From positions 1 to 64,000 of the forward strand of contig JAUQPH010000005.1 of the NCBI GenBank assembly GCA_030550455.1: a stretch of 64,000 nucleotides of DNA, in the 5' to 3' direction. The translations under genes were made by a program, and so were the position numbers. Below are positions 17,829-26,335 of this stretch, piece after piece (position 1 is the stretch's first letter; every line of letters starts with the position of its first letter). The stretch is from Thermoproteota archaeon (GTDB lineage: Archaea; Thermoproteota; Thermoprotei_A; Sulfolobales; NBVN01). Below the pieces are notes generated by a model. The model did not search any database. It had not been told where the DNA came from and saw only the letters and a list, made by a program, of their open reading frames with translations.

Positions 17829-19187
17829 GTGTGGGAGCTAGTGTTGCTTAGTGAAATAATTAGGAAGTGCTCTGGAAACTCTATATGTGTAGTCGAAGGC
17901 TTTAAGCTACTGCTGGATAGAGGCTATACTCCAGAACCTGAAGAAGTCAAGTACGTCTCGGCTTTAATGGGGGAGCCTACGAAAAAAGTCGATACCTTTA
18001 AGAGTAGGTACATCGACGTCTTCACTCGTCTCTTAGAGAAGAACTGCTACTACTTCGACAGTAAGTCCTTATGTATATACTCGTGGAATCCGAGAGTGCC
18101 GGTTAGGTACTTCCCAGTATCACTAGATGCTACTGGAACAATCGTACTCCTAGATGAGAGCGAGGTGTCTCTAGTAGCGTACCCAACCCATAGGACCTAC
18201 GACCTAGAGGGCAGAGGTGTAGAGCTCCCTGACCCCGAGAGAGTTGGAGTTGCTGAAGTAACGTCTCGAGTTGATGGATACCAGATTACCTTCTACTTTA
18301 ATCCCTTACTAGATAGGTGGATCCCAGCCACGAGGTACTCTCTCCACAACATGAGGTATGTAAAGAACAGAGTAGTAGTTGGAGACTTAAGTAGTGTAAC
18401 AAACCCTTACGTAGCTGCGGCAGACTATATAGCGAGTAGTGAAGGTCTCTACGATAAGATCAGGCACTTGAGGGGTTGGACTCTCACGTTCGTTCTCGAA
18501 GCTCCAGAGCCTGCAGTAGTTAAACCCAACATAGAGCTATACAGCTACGAGAGCTTCAGGCTCTACCTAGTAAACGCCCGCAGCCCCGAAGGTCGCCTAC
18601 TAACAACGCGAGAATCTTCCCAGGTAGTGAGCTGGAATAGTGTTCCAATAGAGAAAGTCGAGATAAATACTGCGTCTGAACTTAAGAAGTTAATAGACAC
18701 GTGGACTTGGGATATTTACCGCAGGTCTAGGTTCATAAGGTTTCTATCTCAAGACCAGGTAAGACCTTACACGATCGAAGTGAGATCTAAGCTATACGAA
18801 AACGCTGTACTAATTAAGTACTCATCGGACCCCAAGTCACTCCTAGTCTTAGCTTCCCACGGACTAGATAACGAGGCAGTAGAGCTATTGGTAGACTACA
18901 GAGATATGAAGAGTGTCGGTAGAGAGATATGTGAACTGTATAAAACACTCAAAAAACTCGTCTCAGAGACTCTAATTCTTCCAGTCCTTGAAGAAGCTAT
19001 GAGAGATGCGGGAGTACCTAGGGACCTCTTCGGAGAGCTAGAAAAAGCTAGGCGCTCGGGAGATATAGACAGATTCACTAGAAAGCTATCACTATCTCTA
19101 TCAGGTGGAAACCTGTATGACACGAGAGAAAAGCTTAAAGCTTTTATAGAGACTTTAACCAAGCGACGAGGACCGCAGGCAACCTAG
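17829..19187 (+). CDS. RNA-ligase-like nucleotidyltransferase-fold protein, catalytic Lys apparently replaced
   Basis: A 452-aa protein. Its order of motifs resembles ATP-dependent RNA ligases of the T4 Rnl/archaeal type: a pre-motif VSLVAYPTHRTYDLEG (about residue 115), EVTSRVDGYQITFY (about 145, at the place of KxDG), WIPATRYS (about 165, like ATRGS), TLTFVLEAPEP (about 215, like the FELV motif), and NAVLIKYSS (about 330). The nucleotide-accepting Lys of KxDG is Arg here. If the fold assignment is right, it is an inactive or altered relative. The C-terminal 110 residues are helical, as in Rnl-type C-terminal domains. Start GTG at 17829. Another possibility is an unrelated archaeal protein. 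Confidence 0.45.
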   Translation: MWELVLLSEIIRKCSGNSICVVEGFKLLLDRGYTPEPEEVKYVSALMGEPTKKVDTFKSRYIDVFTRLLEKNCYYFDSKSLCIYSWNPRVPVRYFPVSLDATGTIVLLDESEVSLVAYPTHRTYDLEGRGVELPDPERVGVAEVTSRVDGYQITFYFNPLLDRWIPATRYSLHNMRYVKNRVVVGDLSSVTNPYVAAADYIASSEGLYDKIRHLRGWTLTFVLEAPEPAVVKPNIELYSYESFRLYLVNARSPEGRLLTTRESSQVVSWNSVPIEKVEINTASELKKLIDTWTWDIYRRSRFIRFLSQDQVRPYTIEVRSKLYENAVLIKYSSDPKSLLVLASHGLDNEAVELLVDYRDMKSVGREICELYKTLKKLVSETLILPVLEEAMRDAGVPRDLFGELEKARRSGDIDRFTRKLSLSLSGGNLYDTREKLKAFIETLTKRRGPQAT

Positions 19188-19190
19188 GGA

Positions 19191-19200
19191 GTTTAAAAAG
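19191..19200 (+). promoter_or_regulatory. TATA box of glmS
   Basis: GTTTAAAAAG is centred about 40 bp before the GTG chosen as the glmS start. Confidence 0.5.
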
Positions 19201-19234
19201 TGTCATCGAAACAAACTATGTAGTGGTGGCAAGA

Positions 19235-21055
19235 GTGTGCGGTATTATAGCAATAGCAGCTAGCGAGAGGAGAAAGGACCTAGGCTTGCTCTTAACGGAA
19301 GCTCTAAAGAGGTTGGAGTATAGAGGATATGACTCGGTGGGGATAGCCGTCATAGACGGTGGTGATCTATACATAGCTAAAAACGTGGGGACAGTCGAGT
19401 CAGTAGCTAAGTCTGAGGACTTCGCAGCTTTCTCCGGTAGCGTCGGCATAGGCCACACTAGGTGGGCCACGCATGGAGCGCCAACTAGAGAGAATGCTCA
19501 CCCACACGTAGACTGTACGAAGAAGATAGCCATCGTTCATAACGGGATAATAGAGAACTATGCTGAACTTCGAGATATGCTTAAGAGCAGGGGTCACACG
19601 TTTACTAGTGACACAGACACAGAAGTCATACCTCACCTCATAGAGGAGATCAAGTCTAGTGGATTAGATACTTACTCAGCGTTTAAGAAAGCCGTATCAA
19701 TGCTTAAAGGAACTTTCGCTATTGTGGCTATAGACAGTGATGATGCTAGAAAGATATTTTTCGCTAGGAGAGTATCTCCACTAATAATAGGAATAGGGGT
19801 CAACACGGTTCTAGCCTCAAGCGATATTGTGAGCATACTTCCATTCACTAGGAACGTAATAGTGCTTAACGACGACGAGTTAGGGTACGCCGAGCCCGGC
19901 AAAGTGTTTATTGAGGTAATTAACGGTACTCCTGTAGATATAGCGAGTAGAGTACAGCGAGTAGAGTACAGCATCGAGGAGTTTAGCAGGGGACCGTATG
20001 AGCACTACATGATTAAGGAAATCCGCGAGCAGCCCTACGCTCTCTCACAGACTATTTCCGGTCTAGTTTCTGCTAGAGACGAAGTGGATAAGTCCATTAA
20101 GATCCTTAGAGATTCGAGCACTATATACATAGTTGGAGCCGGTAGCTCGTACCACGCCTCACTAGCTGGTGCTCTCTACCTTAGATACCACGGATTTAAG
20201 GCTCATGCTGTAGTAGCCTCAGAGGCTAACATACATCTCCGCGGATTAAGGGCAGAAGATGCTGTAGTAGCTGTGAGCCAGTCTGGAGAAACTATAGATA
20301 CTCTACTAGCGGTTAGAGAATCTAAGAAGAAGGGTGCTAGAGTTATAGCGATAGTAAACAACCCACTCTCGACAATAGCTAGAGAGGCTGATACACACAT
20401 CTACATGAGGTCTGGACCTGAAATATGTGTCGCAGCAACTAAGACGTTCACGTCTCAAGTCGCAACTCTCTTGTATCTAGGTTCGACTCTAGCTGACGAT
20501 AGCTTGCGGACACCGAAAGCACTAGAAGCCCTTAAGAAGCTACCCTATGTTGCGGCTTCTATCATCGAGTCTACAGAAGAGAGAGTGAAGGTCTTAGCTA
20601 AGAGGATGTCGAGCGCTCAATCGGCCTACTACCTAGGGAGAGCCTTCGGATACCCTATCTCAGCTGAAGCCGCACTAAAGATAAAAGAAGTAGCCTACGT
20701 ACACGCCGAAGCATACCCGGCTGGTGAGTCTAAGCATGGACCGATATCGCTAGTAGTCAACGGGTTCCCGGTTGTTTTTACAGTTATTGGAGAACTAGAC
20801 GAGCTAATAGAAGGCAATATTGAAGAGATGAAGTCTAGAGGTGCGTACGTAGTAACAGTTCTCCCAACGAACAGAGTGACTCCAACGATAGTGAATAACA
20901 GTAATGAAGTCATACAGCTACCTCAAGTACCACTAGAGGTATCACTAGTGACTTACGTAATACCTCATCAGCTACTAGCTTACTATACAGCACTTGAACG
21001 AGGATATAACCCAGACAAACCTAGAAATCTAGCGAAAACAGTTACAGTGTTCTAA
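19235..21055 (+). CDS. glmS: Glutamine-fructose-6-phosphate aminotransferase (isomerizing)
   Basis: An enzyme of about 606 aa that makes glucosamine-6-phosphate from fructose-6-phosphate and glutamine, the first step to amino sugars. The N-terminal glutaminase domain needs Cys as residue 1 after Met removal. The GTG at 19235 is directly followed by TGC, giving the mature CGIIAIAA start, so it is preferred over the track start at 19223. GHTRWATHG and SDTDTEVIPHLI are family motifs. Two SIS domains follow (VGAGSSYHASLAG, AVSQSGETIDTLLAV, YLGRAFGYPISAE), then the C-terminal KPRNLAKTVTV tail. It is monocistronic. Confidence 0.97.
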   Translation: MCGIIAIAASERRKDLGLLLTEALKRLEYRGYDSVGIAVIDGGDLYIAKNVGTVESVAKSEDFAAFSGSVGIGHTRWATHGAPTRENAHPHVDCTKKIAIVHNGIIENYAELRDMLKSRGHTFTSDTDTEVIPHLIEEIKSSGLDTYSAFKKAVSMLKGTFAIVAIDSDDARKIFFARRVSPLIIGIGVNTVLASSDIVSILPFTRNVIVLNDDELGYAEPGKVFIEVINGTPVDIASRVQRVEYSIEEFSRGPYEHYMIKEIREQPYALSQTISGLVSARDEVDKSIKILRDSSTIYIVGAGSSYHASLAGALYLRYHGFKAHAVVASEANIHLRGLRAEDAVVAVSQSGETIDTLLAVRESKKKGARVIAIVNNPLSTIAREADTHIYMRSGPEICVAATKTFTSQVATLLYLGSTLADDSLRTPKALEALKKLPYVAASIIESTEERVKVLAKRMSSAQSAYYLGRAFGYPISAEAALKIKEVAYVHAEAYPAGESKHGPISLVVNGFPVVFTVIGELDELIEGNIEEMKSRGAYVVTVLPTNRVTPTIVNNSNEVIQLPQVPLEVSLVTYVIPHQLLAYYTALERGYNPDKPRNLAKTVTVF

Positions 21056-21060
21056 AAACC

Positions 21061-21483
21061 CTACACTCCGTGTACCTGGACTATAACCGTTCTTCTGCGA
21101 GGACCATCAAACTCTAGAAGAAGCACCTCCTGCCACGTACCCCTCGCTAGTCTACCCTCCAATACTGGTAGCACTCTAGATTGACCGATTACTAGAGAGG
21201 CTATGTGAGCGTGAGCATTGTCATCTATCTCATCGTGCCTCCAGCCAGCTCCAGCTGGGAAAACCTTCTTTACCCAAGCAATATAGTCTTCTACTATTCT
21301 TGGCTCATACTCGTTAACTGCTATAGCAGCTGTAGCGTGAGGAACAAAAACGAGGACGTACCCACTTCTAATACCAGACTCGCGAACTGAGTTCTCAATA
21401 AGCTCAGTTATTCTAATAACTTCGAACTTACTTCTTGTCTCAATAGAGTACGTTTTCGAGTGTACTCGATAACTCACATTCAA
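21061..21483 (-). CDS. UPF0047 / YjbQ family protein
   Basis: A 140-aa protein of the YjbQ family, for which a side activity as thiamine phosphate synthase has been described. Conserved features are FVPHATAAIAVNEYEP, the HDEIDDNAHAHI block, and GTWQEVLLLEFDGPRRR. Length is normal. The start is the ATG at 21483. It is convergent with glmS, with 5 bp between the stops. Confidence 0.9.
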   Translation of the reverse strand: MNVSYRVHSKTYSIETRSKFEVIRITELIENSVRESGIRSGYVLVFVPHATAAIAVNEYEPRIVEDYIAWVKKVFPAGAGWRHDEIDDNAHAHIASLVIGQSRVLPVLEGRLARGTWQEVLLLEFDGPRRRTVIVQVHGV

Positions 21484-21792
21484 CCCAAGAATACCTTTAA
21501 GTAATATTTTAAGCTACGCTTTCACTGTCTGAACAACCCATGAAGACCGAGCAGCAGTACGTGTTTCTAGCTAAACTACGGTGACTTTACGCAAAGTCCT
21601 CAGAAGGAGTGTTAATGACGTAGTTGGTCAGTGTTGACTAAGAGCTAAATAACCTAATTAAAAGAGTTATTGCTATAATACGCTTTAGGTGTAGTCACTC
21701 CAAAAGTAAAAGACTTCGTAATATCTTATAGCATCTAGAGGTGCTATTTAGTTCATTGGTGATTTAGTTCAGCGTGCTTATTAGAAAAAGAA
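21484..21792. other. Intergenic, nothing clear
   Basis: About 310 bp. A 16-bp near-perfect inverted repeat GACTTTACGCAAAGTC lies at about 21584-21599. No RNA gene or insertion element is recognised. Confidence 0.35.
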
Positions 21793-22326
21793 GTGGTTAG
21801 GACTATGAGCTATATTAATGAGCCTTATACAGTACTAAGAGACGACTCTCGATACCACCCGATCGACCTAGAGTACCTAGACGACGTCATATCAGGAATA
21901 GTGTTCATCAACTCGGTGCTAAGTATAACTAACTCCCTCGGATATAGTGAGCATTCAGAAGAGCTTGTAAAGATCCTTAAGGAGTACATCGGGAAGTTCA
22001 TAGAGACTCTATCAATTGAGGGAACCTACGTACCCGGCCTCGCTTCTCTTTTAGCTACAAAGTTAAGTAAGAACCTATGGGAATTAGATACGTCTGACAG
22101 CGCCCTCATGGAGTTTTTAAACATGTTAGTTGGCTATAGAATCGAGCTCGCTAGAGGGAACCTGGGAGCGGAAGACTCAGAAGAACTGCTTAAAGCTGTT
22201 TGCTACTACCTACGCATACCTTCGTGCGAGGAAATAAAGCAGTACCTACAGCCACTAACGCCTCCACTAGCGCTTCAAGTAGCTCTAACGAGTCTAGCCC
22301 TATCTGTCGGTGGGTTAGGTGTCTAA
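21793..22326 (+). CDS. Helical protein of unknown function
   Basis: A 177-aa protein, almost entirely predicted helical and mildly acidic (for example SEHSEELVKILKEYIGKFIETL). Start GTG at 21793; an internal ATG five codons later is an alternative. It overlaps the next gene by 8 bp, so the two are probably cotranslated. I do not recognise a family. Confidence 0.7.
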   Translation: MVRTMSYINEPYTVLRDDSRYHPIDLEYLDDVISGIVFINSVLSITNSLGYSEHSEELVKILKEYIGKFIETLSIEGTYVPGLASLLATKLSKNLWELDTSDSALMEFLNMLVGYRIELARGNLGAEDSEELLKAVCYYLRIPSCEEIKQYLQPLTPPLALQVALTSLALSVGGLGV

Positions 22327-22648
22327 GTTGGCAATACATGACACAGATATTCTCTCTGAAAAGCTTATTGACGTAGTGATTAGAGTAGCAGTAGGATTCA
22401 AAGTCCGAAACTTCAAGCTAAAAGCAACTTCTTCAAGTTTTGAAGAAGCTGTATCTAAAGCTATCGAGTATTCGTCAAAGCATATAGTGCGAGTGATTAA
22501 CAAGCAGTTCTACTGTAATCTATGCGGAAAAGGTCCATATACTCGTAAGGGAATGTACTTACACCTCTTGAGAATGCACAAGTACGAAATCAAGAACATG
22601 GTGAGAGAAGAGCTTAAAGAAATAGAGTCCACAATAAACAGCAACTAA
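22319..22648 (+). CDS. C2H2 zinc-finger protein, archaeal
   Basis: A 109-aa protein with one classical zinc finger near residue 65: FYCNLCGKGPYTRKG then HLLRMH, i.e. C-x2-C-x12-H-x4-H. The N-terminal 55 residues form a small mixed domain and the C-terminus is a charged helix. The start GTG (22319) overlaps the stop of the previous gene, so the two may function together. It could bind nucleic acid; the target is unknown. Confidence 0.75.
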   Translation: MSKLAIHDTDILSEKLIDVVIRVAVGFKVRNFKLKATSSSFEEAVSKAIEYSSKHIVRVINKQFYCNLCGKGPYTRKGMYLHLLRMHKYEIKNMVREELKEIESTINSN

Positions 22649-22944
22649 GAGGTATACCTTAAAATCTAACTTGTAACAAGCAGAAAGCTAAAACTAAAAG
22701 AGCTTGTTTTACTCACTCACTACTGCCTCTCTACATCAGCTACTATCACCTCTACACCTAGCCACCTCTGCTCACACCTGTGAATACAGCTAACGCAGTT
22801 GGGGTAATAGCTATGCGGTAGCAGAAAACAAGCAGGCTGAACTCACTAGTAGGATAAAGTATAGTGGAGCAACTGAGCAGAAGTGGGATGGTGCGACGAA
22901 AATGTTCCCTTGTAGACGTCAACCCCTAGAGCCTGCTTGTTAGC
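22649..22944. other. Intergenic between zinc-finger gene and 5S rRNA
   Basis: About 295 bp. I find no gene. The stretch beside the 5S 3' end is rich in short hairpins. Confidence 0.35.
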
Positions 22945-23069
22945 GGCGGATCCCAACTTGAGGGGGCTGCGAGGCCTCGCGGACCTCACTGCCCCCTCAA
23001 CGCGGCCGGCTTAACTTCCGGGATCTGACGAGTCCGGGTGTTTCCCGACCGCTATGGTCGGGATCCGCC
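22945..23069 (-). rRNA. rrf: 5S ribosomal RNA
   Basis: On the minus strand the 125-nt gene begins GGCGGATCCCGACCATAGCG and ends in the complementary GTTGGGATCCGCC, forming helix I. The diagnostic 5S segment ACACCCGGACT...CCCGGAAGTTAAGCCGG is present. GC content is far above the flanks. The gene stands alone, away from any 16S/23S operon, as in Crenarchaeota. A TATA box sits 27 bp upstream. Confidence 0.96.
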
Positions 23070-23089
23070 AAACACTTATTGAGTGCCAA

Positions 23090-23102
23090 GTTTTTAAGCT
23101 TT
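23090..23102 (-). promoter_or_regulatory. TATA box of the 5S rRNA gene
   Basis: The minus strand reads AAAGCTTAAAAAC, centred 27 bp upstream of the predicted 5S 5' end. Confidence 0.75.
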
Positions 23103-23338
23103 ACATGGTCATACGCTACTCGACCTCTAGGGACGTAGAGTGGCATAGTGTAGGACCTTAGCTATGGCTAAACCCTATTTCTATGTTAAAAGAGTTGTAG
23201 GCTAGTGACACTGGATCGAGCATAGTAATTGCTTTTGGAATACGAGAGCGAGTAACTGCCGAAAGCTATATATGGGTTTGTAGGATATGTGCGACTTTAT
23301 AAGATACTACAGTACGTATAGATTTTCTCTGGTGTAGG

Positions 23339-24250
23339 ATGACCAAGCTGAACCTCCCCCCGCCTAGTTGCCGCGAGAATTGCGACGTTAACCTCGCTCT
23401 CGAGGAGTTCCTAGCGAACCTAGAGGCGTCCGGAGCCTCGCAGAGTACAGTTAAAGCACATAGATACGCTATCAAGGACTTCATCGAGTACGTCGGCAAA
23501 AACTACGTCAACGAGCTGACTCCTCAGGATTTTACTTCTTGGAGGATTAAGCGCTTAAAAGAGGGATTTAAGTACAGTAAAGGAGATAGAGAGTCGAGTA
23601 GCTGGACTCTATACTACTACTCTCTCTACGTGCGCTCGTTTCTAGCGTGGCTAGGAGTTCTTAAGGACCCCCTCCCATCGGTCAGTAAACCTCGGAGGAG
23701 GAGATTACACACTACTCTAACACGAGACGAAATAAAGAAGCTCGTCAGTGCGTCAAGAGACATCATCGACATACTGATAGTGTCCCTACTATTAGAAACC
23801 GGGCTGAGAGCTAGAGAAGCCCTATCCCTAAAGAAATCTGATATCGACCTCAACAAGAGGGAGATTAGAGTACTTAATGCTAAGTTTGGTGAAAGTAGAA
23901 TAGTGTTCGTAGGTCCACTCACATACGAGGTTCTATCTAGGTACTTGCCTCTACTACGAGATGATGATAGAGTGCTTCAGTTATCATATACAGGTCTATA
24001 CAAAAGGTTGAAGAGTCTTGCTAGAAGAGCTGGAGTAGACGTGAGAAAGGTTAGACCACACGTCTTTAGACACACATTCGCTACAGACTCTATTAGGCGG
24101 GGTATAACACTCCCAGCTCTGCAGCTTCTCCTCGGTCATAAAGACATAAAGACTACGCAGATATACCTCCACTTAGCGGTAGAAGACATTAAGAACATGT
24201 ACTTCAAGGTATTCTACAGCAATCAAACTCCTCAAGAGTCAACTACTTAG
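23339..24250 (+). CDS. xerA: XerA tyrosine recombinase
   Basis: A 303-aa site-specific recombinase of the archaeal XerA type, which resolves chromosome dimers at dif-like sites. The N-terminal SAM-like core-binding domain covers about residues 10-110. The catalytic domain has the first Arg in ETGLRAREAL, HVFRHTFATDS (HxxR) and LLGHKDIKTTQIYLH, with the third-position His and the Tyr nucleophile in IYLH. Start ATG at 23339, preceded by GTGTAGG. No phage-like genes surround it, so it is likely the housekeeping enzyme. Confidence 0.93.
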   Translation: MTKLNLPPPSCRENCDVNLALEEFLANLEASGASQSTVKAHRYAIKDFIEYVGKNYVNELTPQDFTSWRIKRLKEGFKYSKGDRESSSWTLYYYSLYVRSFLAWLGVLKDPLPSVSKPRRRRLHTTLTRDEIKKLVSASRDIIDILIVSLLLETGLRAREALSLKKSDIDLNKREIRVLNAKFGESRIVFVGPLTYEVLSRYLPLLRDDDRVLQLSYTGLYKRLKSLARRAGVDVRKVRPHVFRHTFATDSIRRGITLPALQLLLGHKDIKTTQIYLHLAVEDIKNMYFKVFYSNQTPQESTT

Positions 24251-24329
24251 TGAGCAAGAGTGCACAGAGAGCTCGCACGGTGTTCAAGCCCTTGAGTAGC
24301 TACTTCGGTTTTTACAATTGCTCACGTTG

Positions 24330-24540
24330 GTTGACGCATGTAGAAACACTTGTAAGTACCCTATGCTTAGTGATGTGGAAATAACTCGAGGAAGACGAAG
24401 GCCCCTTAGGGCCCTCCCGGAGTTATTCATGCTGTGGAAGTTTAGGAGTACCCGAGTTTGATAGTGTCTTAAGCTTAATGTAGGGAATAGGGACTCTGAG
24501 CGGTGACACCAGCCAATACAAACCCTACAGGAGCTGAACT
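24330..24540 (+). mobile_element. Dispersed structured repeat, family A copy 5 (diverged)
   Basis: The last 30 bases, AATACAAACCCTACAGGAG then CTGAAC, match the terminal block of the other family A copies. Upstream, an AATAACTC/GAGTTATT pair flanks a strong inner GGCCCCTTAGGGCC hairpin (24371-24428), which replaces the GAGAGCC pairing of other copies. Coding traces of the tail are no longer readable. Confidence 0.4.
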
Positions 24541-24574
24541 CCGTTAGCTTGAATAGCTTAACTTAAGCACATAG

Positions 24575-24623
24575 TCAGTGCTTGCACCCTATATCATCAA
24601 CTCAACTCTTCTTCTATCATCAC
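24575..24623 (-). ncRNA. Possible C/D box sRNA
   Basis: The minus strand reads GTGATGA (C, 24617-24623), an 11-nt spacer, TTGA (imperfect D'), TTGATGA (C'), a 15-nt spacer, CTGA (D, 24575-24578). The spacing is off the usual 12 nt and D' is imperfect, so this is a weak candidate. Confidence 0.32.
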
Positions 24624-24716
24624 TCTGCGCTAGCTGACCAAGCTATGAATTACTGATTGAATAGTTATATTTTCTCGATGGCTTCATGCTTGTTCTTGAG
24701 GTCGAGCTTAAAGTAG

Positions 24717-24730
24717 ACTTATATTTATTT
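24717..24730 (+). promoter_or_regulatory. TATA box inside the annotated ORF, resets the start of the next gene
   Basis: ACTTATATTTATTT lies within the track ORF (24686 start) and about 30 bp before a TTG at 24755. This favours the downstream start. Confidence 0.55.
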
Positions 24731-24754
24731 CAAAGAGGTTTATTTGGTGTAAGC

Positions 24755-25729
24755 TTGCCTAGAGTTCTAGCTATATCAGGAAAAGAACTCGAAGAACTTC
24801 TTAAACCTGAGATCTTAGTGAGTGAGATAGAGAAAGCCTTCGTTCTGTACTCTAGTGGGTCAACAGTAACTCCACCCAGGACTGTAATGTGGGTTGAAGG
24901 TAATTGGTGGGGCATAATGCAGTCGTACGTACCGAACTACGGTGTAGGTGTTAAAGTAGTGAACGTTATTCCATCTAATGTCGAGAGAGGTCTGCCTACG
25001 ATACAGGCAATCGTTACTTTATTCGATCCACTGACTGGCACACCCCTAGCTGTGATCGAGGGTGGAGTGCTTACAGCTCTTAGAACTGCTGCCGCAAGCG
25101 CTGTTTCAGCAAAGTACATGGCCCCAGAAACTAGAGGACCGATAGCTATCATTGGAACTGGGTATCAAGCCAGGTACCAGCTAGTGTTCGTCTCCCACTT
25201 CTATAAGGCAGAGGAAATCAAGATCTACGACATACGAGAAGAAGCAGCAGAAAGTTATAGAAAGTATGCTGAAAATCTCGGCTTTAAAGTTACAGTTTGC
25301 CGATCTGCTCGAGAAGCTATTGAGGGAGCCGGCGTAGTGATAGAGGCTTCAACCACTAGAACACCAGTAATCGAGGGAAAACACCTGAGGTCACCTGCTC
25401 ACGTAATATCGATTGGGGCTCACGTAAGGGACGCTAGAGCCCTAGACGACGAGGTCATTAAGAGAGCTGAGGTCGTAGTAGTTGATTCTAGAGAGGCGGT
25501 AATGCTGGAGACCGGGGACATAAGGATACCGATCGAAATAGGAATATTGAGTAAAGAAAGAGTCAGTGAGCTAGGGGAAGTGGCCTCAGGTAAGAAGCCC
25601 GGCAGAATTACGAGAGAGGGGATCACTGTATTCAAGAGCGTTGGACTAGCTATCCAGGATGCTGCAGCAGCTGCTGTAGCTTATAGGCTAGCTCTAGAGA
25701 AGGGCTTCGGTAGGTTTATAGAGCTTTAG
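24755..25729 (+). CDS. Ornithine cyclodeaminase / mu-crystallin family dehydrogenase
   Basis: About 324 aa. This NAD(P)-binding family includes ornithine cyclodeaminase and archaeal alanine dehydrogenase. The N-terminal part has the substrate-side TPPRTVMW and GVKVVNVIPSN. The Rossmann domain begins IAIIGTGYQARYQLV, and SIGAHVRDARALDDE is a family signature. Which amino acid it uses cannot be told from sequence here. The start at 24755 (TTG) is supported by a TATA box at 24717-24730 and by the family starting shortly before ISGKELEELL. Confidence 0.88.
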   Translation: MPRVLAISGKELEELLKPEILVSEIEKAFVLYSSGSTVTPPRTVMWVEGNWWGIMQSYVPNYGVGVKVVNVIPSNVERGLPTIQAIVTLFDPLTGTPLAVIEGGVLTALRTAAASAVSAKYMAPETRGPIAIIGTGYQARYQLVFVSHFYKAEEIKIYDIREEAAESYRKYAENLGFKVTVCRSAREAIEGAGVVIEASTTRTPVIEGKHLRSPAHVISIGAHVRDARALDDEVIKRAEVVVVDSREAVMLETGDIRIPIEIGILSKERVSELGEVASGKKPGRITREGITVFKSVGLAIQDAAAAAVAYRLALEKGFGRFIEL

Positions 25730-25743
25730 CCACGCGTCCAGCT

Positions 25744-26232
25744 CTAGATAAAGAACATCTTTTTTATGATCTCCAAACCTAAAACAACTGAAGCAAAGAC
25801 TATCAGCGACGCTATAAGCACACCGATCTCTATGGCAAGTAAAGACTTAGTTCTCGAAAGCCCTAGTAAGTAAGCTACTAAAGACCCTGTCCACGCTCCT
25901 GTAGCTGGTAGTGGAATAGCTACGAATAAAGTTAAGCCTAGAAGACCGTATTTCTCGACGCTCTTCGACTTTCTGCGAGCTAGCTTGATGGCTCTTTCGT
26001 ATATTCTCCCGATCACTCCACAGCGCTTAATTATGGTTCTCTCTAAGTACCCTAGCGTATATAGTACAATCGGTGCTATAGCGAGATTTCCTATTACCGA
26101 GATGATAGAGGCCAATAAGAACTCGGCGTCGCTAGGGAGAAGAACTCGTGCTAGAGGTATAGCTCCCCTGACCTCACTTACTGGTGCCATACTGGTGATG
26201 AACACTATGATGTACTTAATAGCGTCTCCCAT
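25744..26232 (-). CDS. Small multidrug export family membrane protein (COG2426-like)
   Basis: A 162-aa polytopic membrane protein with about four helices. The N-terminal SMAPVSEVRGAIPLA and the later FVAIPLPATGAWTGSL match the conserved half-repeats of the small multidrug export (Sm_multidrug_ex) family. The transport function is not proven for most members. It is convergent with the cyclodeaminase-family gene. Confidence 0.8.
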   Translation of the reverse strand: MGDAIKYIIVFITSMAPVSEVRGAIPLARVLLPSDAEFLLASIISVIGNLAIAPIVLYTLGYLERTIIKRCGVIGRIYERAIKLARRKSKSVEKYGLLGLTLFVAIPLPATGAWTGSLVAYLLGLSRTKSLLAIEIGVLIASLIVFASVVLGLEIIKKMFFI

Positions 26233-26335
26233 GTTTGTTCCTAAACGCTATGCTTGCCAGTAAATTAAGTACCTAGTTCAACTAACGATTTTAGCTTCTT
26301 ATTAGCTTTATAGGCTGTAAGCAAGAAAGTCTTAG

